From positions 1 to 64,000 of the forward strand of contig NZ_JACHXP010000011.1 in the NCBI RefSeq assembly GCF_014192215.1: a stretch of 64,000 nt of DNA, given 5' to 3'. Below, in pieces: positions 49,631 through 59,250 of the stretch. The notes under the pieces were generated by a model. It did no database searches. It saw only the letters and a list, made by a program, of their open reading frames with translations, and had not been told where the DNA came from. The DNA comes from Halomonas cerina (GTDB lineage: Bacteria > Pseudomonadota > Gammaproteobacteria > Pseudomonadales > Halomonadaceae). Position 1 is the first letter of the stretch. Each line of letters starts with the position of its first letter. The position numbers were made by a program, and so were the translations under genes.

Positions 49631-52312
49631 ATGCTGCTGCACCACTATCGCTTCGTGCCCGACGAGACGCTGTTCGATGTCGAGGCCTTCCGCGCCGAGC
49701 TGACGGGCAGCCGCTCGCCGATCGCGCCCTTCAAGGCGGCCCTGCGCGAGATCCAGGCCCGTCTCGACGAACGCTTCCGCGCCGGCGCCGATATCCGCGA
49801 CCTGGTGCACGGCCGTGCCTGGTGCCTCGACCAGCTACTGGCGGTGGCCTGGGCACAGCATGACTGGCCCGACGAGGGCATCGCCCTGCTTGCCGTGGGC
49901 GGCTATGGCCGTGGCGAGTTGCACCCGCATTCCGACGTCGACCTGCTGCTGCTGCTTAAGGACGATGACGATACCCCCTACCGGGAGCCGCTGACGGCCT
50001 TCATCACTTTCCTGTGGGACATCGGCCTGGAGATCGGCCACAGCGTTAGGTCACTCAATGACTGCGAGCGCGAGGCCAAGGCCGATGTCACGGTGATCAC
50101 CAACCTGATCGAGTCGCGCACCCTGGCCGGCTCGGCGCGGCTACGCCAGGCCATGAACGCGCGGATCGCCACCGATCACCTGTGGCCTGCCGATCGCTTC
50201 TTCGAGGCCAAGTGGCAGGAGCAGATCGCTCGCCATTACCGTTTCAACAACTCCGAGTATCACCTGGAACCCAACATCAAGAGCTCTCCCGGGGGACTTC
50301 GCGACATCCAGATGATCGGCTGGGTGGCCAAGCGCCACTTCGGCACCCAGCATTACGAGGACATCGTTGCCAACGGCTTCATGAACGATGCCGAGCTGCG
50401 CATCCTCAGCCAGGGTCAGGCCTTCCTGTGGCAGGTGCGCTACGCCCTGCACATGCTCACCGGTCGTGCCGAGGACCGCCTGCTGTTCGATCACCAAGCC
50501 ACCATCGCCGAGCTGTTCGGCTATCACGACACGCCCGAGCGCCTGGCTGTCGAGCAGTTCATGAAGCGTTACTATCGTCATGTGACGGCGCTGGCCGGCC
50601 TCAACGACATGCTGCTGCAACACTTCGACGAGGCGATCCTGCATGCCGGCGAGGCGCTCGCCACGGTACCGCTCAATCCGCGCTTCGAGATCAAGGGCGG
50701 CTACATCCAGGCACGCTCGCGCGGGGTGTTCCGAGAGTCGCCCTCGGCGCTGCTGGAACTCTTCCTGCTGATGGCCGAGCATCCCGAGATCGAAGGGGTA
50801 CGCGCCGCCACCATCCGCCTGATCCGCGACCATCGCCACCAGATCGACGACCTCTATCGCAGCGACCCGCGTCACCAGCAGCTGTTCATGGCCTTGCTGC
50901 GTTCCAGCGGCAATGTCGCCCGCCAGCTGCAACGCATGAACCGCTACGGCGTGCTCGGCAAGTACCTGCCGGAATTCGGCCAGGCGGTGGGCCTGATGCA
51001 GCATGATCTCTTCCACATCTACACCGTGGACGCCCACACCCTGCGCCTGCTCAAGTGCCTCCATGGCTTTCGCAAGCCGGAGGGGCGCGAGGAGTTCCCG
51101 GTGGCGGCGGCGCTGATCCACCAATTGCCCAAGCTGGAGCTGCTGTGGATCGCCGGGCTGTTCCATGACATCGGCAAGGGCCGCGGCGGTGACCACTCGC
51201 TGATCGGTGCTCGAGACGTGGAGGCCTTCGCCGAACGCCACGGCCTGTCGCGTCGCGATACCCGGCTGGTGAGCTGGCTGGTGGAACATCACCTGCTGAT
51301 GTCGATGGTGGCGCAGAAGCGTGACATCAGCGACCCGGACGTGATCGCCGACTTCGCCCGCGTGGTGCGCGACGAGACACAGCTGGATTACCTCTACGTG
51401 CTGACGGTGGCCGACATCAATGCCACCAACCCCACCCTGTGGAACGGCTGGCGTGCCTCGCTGCTACGCCAACTGCATTCCGCCACCAAGCGGGCCCTGC
51501 GTCGCGGCCTGGAGAACCCCCTGGAGCGGGACGACTGGGTCCGCGAGACCCGCAGCGAGGCCCACTCCCTGCTCGCCGTCATCGGCGTCGACATGGACCG
51601 GGTCGACCGGCTCTGGGAGTCGCTGGGCGAGGACTACTTCCTGCAGTATGCGCCCAGCGAGATCGCCTGGCAGACCCAGGGCATCCTCGCCCACCAGGGC
51701 AGCGAGCTGCCGCTGGTGCTGATCAGCGCCCCCACCGAGGACATGGCCGAGGGTGGCACCAAGGTGTTCATCCATACCCGCTCGGTGGACGACCTCTTCG
51801 CCGCCACTTCGGCGGCCATGGAGCAGTTAGGGCTATCGATCCACGATGCCCGCATCGCCACCTCAAGCAACGACTGGACGCTGAACACCTTCATCGTGCT
51901 CGACGACCGGGGCCAGGCGATCCGCGACCCGCAGCGCATCGAGGAGATCCACCGCCACCTGGTGGAGGAACTCGACGACCCGGACGACTACCCGCAGATC
52001 GTCAGCCGTCACACCCCGCGCCAGCTCAAGCACTTTCGTGTGCCCACCGAGGTGGCCATCGAGCAGGATCCGGCCAACGAGCGCACCCTGCTCGAGCTCA
52101 CCGCCCCCGACCGGCCGGGCCTGCTGGCCCGGGTAGGACGCATCTTCATGGAGCAGGACATCGCCCTCTCGGCGGCCAAGATCGCCACCCTGGGCGAGCG
52201 GGTCGAGGACGTCTTCTTCATCACCGATAAGCGTGGCGCCCCGCTGACCGATCCTGACCGCCAGCAACGGCTGCGCGAACGCCTGGTCGAGGTCCTCAGC
52301 GTGACCGGCTAG
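49631..52312 (+). CDS. glnD: Bifunctional uridylyltransferase/uridylyl-removing enzyme GlnD
   Basis: Nitrogen sensor that uridylylates PII under nitrogen limitation and removes UMP when glutamine is high. 893 residues (E. coli 890). Nucleotidyltransferase motif VGGYGRGELHPHSDVDLL near residue 90; HD hydrolase domain LFHDIGKGRGGDHS near 513; two C-terminal ACT domains sensing glutamine, the last at about 815-893 (LLELTAPDRPGLLARVGRIF). It is 8 nt after map; no clear SD is seen. Confidence 0.96.
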   Translation: MLLHHYRFVPDETLFDVEAFRAELTGSRSPIAPFKAALREIQARLDERFRAGADIRDLVHGRAWCLDQLLAVAWAQHDWPDEGIALLAVGGYGRGELHPHSDVDLLLLLKDDDDTPYREPLTAFITFLWDIGLEIGHSVRSLNDCEREAKADVTVITNLIESRTLAGSARLRQAMNARIATDHLWPADRFFEAKWQEQIARHYRFNNSEYHLEPNIKSSPGGLRDIQMIGWVAKRHFGTQHYEDIVANGFMNDAELRILSQGQAFLWQVRYALHMLTGRAEDRLLFDHQATIAELFGYHDTPERLAVEQFMKRYYRHVTALAGLNDMLLQHFDEAILHAGEALATVPLNPRFEIKGGYIQARSRGVFRESPSALLELFLLMAEHPEIEGVRAATIRLIRDHRHQIDDLYRSDPRHQQLFMALLRSSGNVARQLQRMNRYGVLGKYLPEFGQAVGLMQHDLFHIYTVDAHTLRLLKCLHGFRKPEGREEFPVAAALIHQLPKLELLWIAGLFHDIGKGRGGDHSLIGARDVEAFAERHGLSRRDTRLVSWLVEHHLLMSMVAQKRDISDPDVIADFARVVRDETQLDYLYVLTVADINATNPTLWNGWRASLLRQLHSATKRALRRGLENPLERDDWVRETRSEAHSLLAVIGVDMDRVDRLWESLGEDYFLQYAPSEIAWQTQGILAHQGSELPLVLISAPTEDMAEGGTKVFIHTRSVDDLFAATSAAMEQLGLSIHDARIATSSNDWTLNTFIVLDDRGQAIRDPQRIEEIHRHLVEELDDPDDYPQIVSRHTPRQLKHFRVPTEVAIEQDPANERTLLELTAPDRPGLLARVGRIFMEQDIALSAAKIATLGERVEDVFFITDKRGAPLTDPDRQQRLRERLVEVLSVTG

Positions 52313-52381
52313 GCGTCGCCAGCCAGGCAGGCTCTCTGGGTCGGGCGCAGGCGCCCACACGCCGGTCCGGGGACACCGCGT

Positions 52382-52410
52382 TTGAGGCCATCCCGGGGCT
52401 TCCCTATAAT
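52382..52410 (+). promoter_or_regulatory. Promoter of the dapC operon
   Basis: TTGAGG (52382-52387), 17 bp, perfect TATAAT (52405-52410), 78 bp before the dapC ATG. One of the best sigma-70 matches in the window. A GGGCGC/GCGCCC hairpin (52343-52356) just upstream may end glnD transcription. Confidence 0.7.
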
Positions 52411-52487
52411 CGCTGTCTTGCCTCACGACAACGACAGCACGCTAACGACGCCCGATGGCCTTGCGCTTCGGGTGCGACTGGACGCCC

Positions 52488-53687
52488 ATGAACCCCGACC
52501 TCGATGCCCTGCACCCCTACCCCTTCGAGAAACTCGCCGCGCTGAAGGCCGGCGTGACGCCGCCCGAAGGGCTTTCGCACATCCCGTTGACCATCGGCGA
52601 GCCGCAACATGCCCCCTACGCCGCCGCCCTGGAGGCGCTCCACGCCCATCAGGGAGAATTCGTCCGCTACCCGGCCACCGCCGGGACACCCGAGCTGCGC
52701 CGCGCCATCGCCGCCTGGGCGAGCCGCCGCTTCGCGCTCAAGGCGCTGGATGACGACCACCAGGTGCTGCCGGTCAACGGCACCCGAGAGGCGATCTTCG
52801 CCTTCGTCCAGGCGGCGCTCGACCGCACCCGTCCGGCCCGGGTGGCGATGCCCAACCCCTTCTACCAGATCTACGAGGGCGCCACGCTGCTCGCCGGCGG
52901 CACGCCGCTCTACCTGGATTGCCGGCCCGAGACCGGCTTCCGGCCGGATCTCGACGCCGTGCCGGCCGAGACCTGGCGGGACGTCCAGCTGGTCTTTCTG
53001 TGCTCGCCGGGCAACCCTACCGGAGCGGTGACGCCCCTGGCCGACTTCGCGCGACTGATCGCGCTGGCCGACGAGTTTGATTTCCTCATCGCCTCCGACG
53101 AGTGCTATTCGGAGCTCTACCTGGACGAGATGGCACCCCCGCCCGGACTGCTCCAGGCCTGCGCCGAGCTCGGTCGCCACGACTACCGGCGCTGCTTGGT
53201 GTTTCACTCGCTCTCCAAGCGCTCCAACCTGCCGGGACTGCGCTCCGGGTTCGTGGCCGGCGACGCCAAGCTGATCGCGCCCTTCAAGCGCTACCGCACC
53301 TATCATGGCTGTGCCATGTCGCTGCCGGTGCAGCACGCCGCCATCGCCGCCTGGCACGACGAAGCGCACGTGTGTGTCAACCGCGAGGCCTACCGCGCGA
53401 AGTTCGCTGCGGTGACCGAGATCCTCGCCCCGGTGATGGACTTCCCCGCGCCCGAGGCGGGCTTCTACCTGTGGCCGGCGGTGCCGGGCGGCGACGACGA
53501 GGCCTTCACCCGGGCGCTCTACGCCGAGCAACACGTCAGCGTGCTGCCCGGCCGCTACATGGGCCGTGACGGCGTCGATGGCGTGAACCCCGGCGCCGGA
53601 CGGCTGCGCCTGGCGCTGGTGGCCGAGGCGGATGCCACCGCCGAGGCCGCCCGCCGCCTCCGCCGCTTCGTCGAGAGGAGGGCCTGA
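52488..53687 (+). CDS. dapC: Succinyldiaminopimelate transaminase DapC
   Basis: PLP-dependent aminotransferase of the succinylase lysine/DAP pathway; 399 residues, fold type I. It begins MNPDLDALHPYPFEKLAALKAG, the DapC-type start. The PLP lysine is in HSLSKRSNLPGLRSGF; other motifs are NPFYQIYEGA, CSPGNPTGAV and SDECYSELY. The start at 52488 is favoured by homology over 52455. It is followed, with a 1-nt stop/start overlap, by an ArsC-like gene and then dapD and dapE, so three lysine genes are together. Confidence 0.9.
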   Translation: MNPDLDALHPYPFEKLAALKAGVTPPEGLSHIPLTIGEPQHAPYAAALEALHAHQGEFVRYPATAGTPELRRAIAAWASRRFALKALDDDHQVLPVNGTREAIFAFVQAALDRTRPARVAMPNPFYQIYEGATLLAGGTPLYLDCRPETGFRPDLDAVPAETWRDVQLVFLCSPGNPTGAVTPLADFARLIALADEFDFLIASDECYSELYLDEMAPPPGLLQACAELGRHDYRRCLVFHSLSKRSNLPGLRSGFVAGDAKLIAPFKRYRTYHGCAMSLPVQHAAIAAWHDEAHVCVNREAYRAKFAAVTEILAPVMDFPAPEAGFYLWPAVPGGDDEAFTRALYAEQHVSVLPGRYMGRDGVDGVNPGAGRLRLALVAEADATAEAARRLRRFVERRA

Positions 53688-54025
53688 TGCCGACGCTCTA
53701 CGTGATCAAGAGCTGCGACACCTGCCGTCGCGCCCGTCAGGCCCTGGAGGCCAAGGACCTGGATTACCGACTGCACGACCTGCGCAAGGATGGCCTATCG
53801 GCCGATCTGCTCGCTCACTTCCTCGCGCACGTCCCGATGACCACGCTGCTCAACAAGCGCAGTACCACCTGGCGACAACTGGATGACGGACAGAAGGCCG
53901 GGCTCGATGACGCCGACGCCCGCGTGCTGCTGCTCGCCTACCCCACTCTGCTCAAGCGCCCGCTGCTGGATACCGGCGAGACGCTGCTCGTCGGCTATCG
54001 CGATGGCGATTACGACTCACTCTAG
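53687..54025 (+). CDS. ArsC/Spx-family protein (YffB-like)
   Basis: 112 residues of the thioredoxin-like ArsC family: MPTLYVIKSCDTCRRARQAL with a CxxC-type pair (CDTC), and the C-terminal LLKRPLLDTGETLLVGYRDGDY. YffB proteins have no proven arsenate-reductase role and may be glutathione-linked. It is embedded between dapC and dapD, as in pseudomonads (from memory), which hints at a link with lysine or cell-wall metabolism that is not understood. Confidence 0.85.
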   Translation: MPTLYVIKSCDTCRRARQALEAKDLDYRLHDLRKDGLSADLLAHFLAHVPMTTLLNKRSTTWRQLDDGQKAGLDDADARVLLLAYPTLLKRPLLDTGETLLVGYRDGDYDSL

Positions 54026-54067
54026 GCGGCCATTCCGCCCCTTCCCACCTTCCAGAGGACACCTCCC

Positions 54068-56246
<2,179 letters not shown>

Positions 56247-56254
56247 GGCACCCC

Positions 56255-56656
56255 ATGGCACGCGACGACGAGACCCGCTACCCCGATATCGAGATCTACC
56301 TGGCCGAGGGCGACCGCGACGGCCTGAACGCCTGGCTCGGCGAGTCGCTGGCGGCCCCGCCACTGGCCGCCGCCGGCAAGCACCAGTGGCGCACTCGGGG
56401 GCGCATCGACGGCGACGAGGTGCCGGTGCTGCTGGTAACGAAGGCCGCCGACGGCTTCGCCAGCCTGTGGTTCGACAGCCCCCGCACGCCCTGGGCCACC
56501 GATGCCGAGTGCGCCCGAGAGGCGGCCGCCCGCCTGGGCGTGGAGGTGCGCTGCTCGCTGGGCGGCTGGCAGCCCGGCGACGCCCCGGACCGTTTCCTGC
56601 AGGTCCTGCCCGATGGCACCGAGAGCACCATCGATTGGCCAGACTCGGGGCAATAA
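56255..56656 (+). CDS. Conserved hypothetical protein downstream of dapE
   Basis: 133 residues, acidic and soluble; no signal peptide or membrane segment. It opens MARDDETRYPDIEIYLAEGD and has an alternating beta pattern with several Trp (WLGESL, HQWRTRGRI, SLWFDSPRTPW, LGGWQPG). It starts 8 nt after dapE, so it is probably co-transcribed. I do not recognise a characterised family. The TAA is followed directly by a GGAAGAA heptad array. Confidence 0.65.
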   Translation: MARDDETRYPDIEIYLAEGDRDGLNAWLGESLAAPPLAAAGKHQWRTRGRIDGDEVPVLLVTKAADGFASLWFDSPRTPWATDAECAREAAARLGVEVRCSLGGWQPGDAPDRFLQVLPDGTESTIDWPDSGQ

Positions 56657-56709
56657 GGAAGGAAGAAGGAAGAAGGAAGAAGGAAGAAGGAAGAAGGAAG
56701 AAGGAAGAA
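56657..56709 (+). repeat. Heptad tandem array, 7 x GGAAGAA
   Basis: Starts at the base after the TAA with GGAA, then seven perfect GGAAGAA copies (56661-56709). The purine-only unit contrasts with the GC-rich units elsewhere. Inverse pieces (TTCTTCTTCC at 56723-56732 and TTCCTTCTTAT near 56758-56768) lie on the far side toward the converging gene, with two tight hairpins between (GGCGC-GAA-GCGCC 56741-56753; GCGGC-ATA-GCCGC 56770-56782). Confidence 0.95.
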
Positions 56710-56804
56710 GCCAAGATAGTGGTTCTTCTTCCCTCTTCAAGGCGCGAAGCGCCGTACTTCCTTCTTATAGCGGCATAGCCGCGATCATACTCAGGCGCTT
56801 CGAA

Positions 56805-57269
56805 TCAAGTGATCACGGTGACATCGTCGGCCTGCAACCCCCGCTCATTCTCGGTCACGTGATAGCGGACCTTCTGCCCCTCGGCCAGGGTCCGGTGACC
56901 CCGACCGCGGATGGCACGGAAGTGGACGAAGACATCCTCACCGCTGTGGCGAGTGATGAAGCCATACCCCTTGTTGACATTGAACCACTTGACCTCGCCG
57001 ATCTCCCGGTCATCGTCCTCGACCTCGGCCAGATTGACCAATTGGGGCGTCAGGGCATTGATGGCCAGGGTAGCGATCAGCAGCAGCAGGAACACCGCCG
57101 CCGCCGCCGCGACATAGACAAGGACCACCCCACCGACCTCGAGGCTGGCGAACAGCTCACGGGACAGCACGCCTCCGGTCAGATGGATGAACAGGGCGAT
57201 CAGTAGCGGGGCCGGCACGGCCAGCAGGAGGCTGATAACGGTACAACGAAACACGACCTTACGATTCAT
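56805..57269 (-). CDS. Membrane-anchored cold-shock-domain protein
   Basis: 154 residues: two hydrophobic segments (about 7-30 and 46-72), then an acidic linker (AEVEDDDREIG) and a complete cold-shock domain (about 88-154). RNP1 is NKGYGFITRH and RNP2 EDVFVHFRAI, so nucleic-acid binding should be intact. Typical CspA proteins are soluble and about 70 residues; this one would hold the domain on the inner face of the membrane. Divergent from slyX. The role is unknown, though RNA handling near the membrane is a reasonable guess. Confidence 0.8.
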   Translation of the reverse strand: MNRKVVFRCTVISLLLAVPAPLLIALFIHLTGGVLSRELFASLEVGGVVLVYVAAAAAVFLLLLIATLAINALTPQLVNLAEVEDDDREIGEVKWFNVNKGYGFITRHSGEDVFVHFRAIRGRGHRTLAEGQKVRYHVTENERGLQADDVTVIT

Positions 57270-57315
57270 GGACCTTTAATGCTCTCTTGTCATGGTAAAA
57301 AGGAAAGGAGTGACC

Positions 57316-57423
57316 ATGGGACCGAGACAGGACACGACGCCGGACGCCGACCTCGGCCCGGCTGCACACAGGCAGCGGGGTGTCAAGATGAACGATGACA
57401 CGCCGCGGGGGATTCTACCATGA
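57316..57423 (+). CDS. Possible 35-residue ORF coupled to slyX
   Basis: ATG 57316 is preceded by AAAGGAG with a 5-nt spacer, a near-ideal ribosome binding site. The ORF (MGPRQDTTPDADLGPAAH...) ends in a TGA that overlaps the slyX ATG as ATGA, so it would couple translation into slyX, which has no good SD of its own. The composition is unremarkable, and it may be a leader rather than a functional peptide. Confidence 0.45.
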   Translation: MGPRQDTTPDADLGPAAHRQRGVKMNDDTPRGILP

Positions 57424-57665
57424 GCCAGGACACGACGCCCTCGACGCTGGGTCAGCGCCTGGACGCCCTGGAAAGCCGTATCGCGCATCAGGAGCACTGG
57501 CTGGATACCCTCGACCAGGCGGTGGCACAGCAGGAGCGCCGCCTGATGCGGCTCGAGCGCCTCAATGCGCTGATGCAGCAGAAATTTCGCGAGCAGCAGC
57601 AGGCGCTGCGGGAGACCAGCGCGACGACACCCCGTCCCGAGGACGAGGTGCCGCCGCACTATTAG
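57420..57665 (+). CDS. slyX: SlyX family protein
   Basis: 81 residues (E. coli SlyX 72), almost all coiled coil: LGQRLDALESRIAHQEHWLDTLDQAV (cited in part) with heptad leucines, then a Pro-rich tail ending in the family signature PPHY. The function is not established. The TAG is the start of a GCCACGA/GCTACGA heptad array. It converges on trxB. Confidence 0.9.
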   Translation: MSQDTTPSTLGQRLDALESRIAHQEHWLDTLDQAVAQQERRLMRLERLNALMQQKFREQQQALRETSATTPRPEDEVPPHY

Positions 57666-57741
57666 CCACGAGCCACGAGCCACGAGCCACGAGCTACGAG
57701 CTACGAGCTACGAGCTACGAGCTACGAGCTACGAGCTACGA
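57665..57741 (+). repeat. Heptad array, 4 x GCCACGA then 7 x GCTACGA
   Basis: The first unit uses the G of the slyX TAG. A single C-to-T change between the fourth and fifth unit was then propagated through seven copies, so the variant itself was amplified. Eleven units in unbroken register, 57665-57741. Confidence 0.97.
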
Positions 57742-57760
57742 GCTAGCCAGAGTATATTGA

Positions 57761-57825
57761 GCCCGAAGCCCGAAGCCCGAAGCCCGAAGCCCGAAGCCCG
57801 AAGCCCGAAGCCCGAAGCCCGAAGC
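57761..57825 (-). repeat. Heptad array, 9 x GCTTCGG behind trxB
   Basis: On the minus strand the array starts directly after the trxB TAA with GCTTCGG repeated nine times and a final GC; on the plus strand it reads GCCCGAA nine times (57761-57823). It faces the slyX array across 19 bp, so both converging genes carry their own, different array. Confidence 0.97.
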
Positions 57826-58809
<984 letters not shown>

Positions 58810-58877
58810 TCAGACACAACGGACTGGGCGATGCGGGCGGACTAGCCGGCATGGCGCAGTGCGCTGTCGTCGGCCCC

Positions 58878-59087
58878 CTAGAGCACATCATCGTCACGCC
58901 CCAGGGAAACCGACTCGACGTCGCCGCTCGACGGCGACACCTCGATACGCAGCTGGATGGGTGCACAGCAGCATGGGCAGTCTTCCCAGGTCACATGACT
59001 GCCCTGGGAAGGGTCGACCTGCAGGTCGAAGGGGGTGTCACAGTAGGGACAATGGACCGGCTGCGACGCGAGGTCTTCCTCGTTCAC
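58878..59087 (-). CDS. CPXCG-motif cysteine-rich protein
   Basis: 69 residues with a zinc-ribbon pattern: CPYC (13-16) and CPCCC (about 37-41). The first half is the ribbon and the tail is acidic (ESVSLGRDDDVL). The start is GTG 59087, with AGGAGG 6 nt upstream. This small family is common near acnA or trxB in gammaproteobacteria, and its function is unknown to me. Confidence 0.8.
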   Translation of the reverse strand: MNEEDLASQPVHCPYCDTPFDLQVDPSQGSHVTWEDCPCCCAPIQLRIEVSPSSGDVESVSLGRDDDVL

Positions 59088-59116
59088 CGTACACCTCCTG
59101 ATTTATAGGGAATATG

Positions 59117-59160
59117 GGGAGCCGGCGGGCATATTTCAAGGCAGGCCCCGGCCGGCTCCC
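59117..59160. repeat. 10-bp inverted repeat between the CPXCG gene and acnA
   Basis: GGGAGCCGGC (59117-59126) and GCCGGCTCCC (59151-59160), perfect, 24-nt spacer. It lies upstream of both divergent genes and just before the candidate acnA promoter, so an operator is as likely as a terminator. Confidence 0.5.
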
Positions 59161-59170
59161 ACGGCAGTGG

Positions 59171-59201
59171 TTGAAAACGCCATCTATCATGACCATGTAA
59201 T
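59171..59201 (+). promoter_or_regulatory. Candidate acnA promoter
   Basis: TTGAAA (59171-59176) and TGTAAT (59196-59201), each 5 of 6 to consensus, but with a long 19-bp spacer. About 50 bp before the acnA start. Confidence 0.4.
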
Positions 59202-59250
59202 AGCCTTGATACCAGGATGGTACGTTCACTCCCTCAGTAAGGAGGACAGC

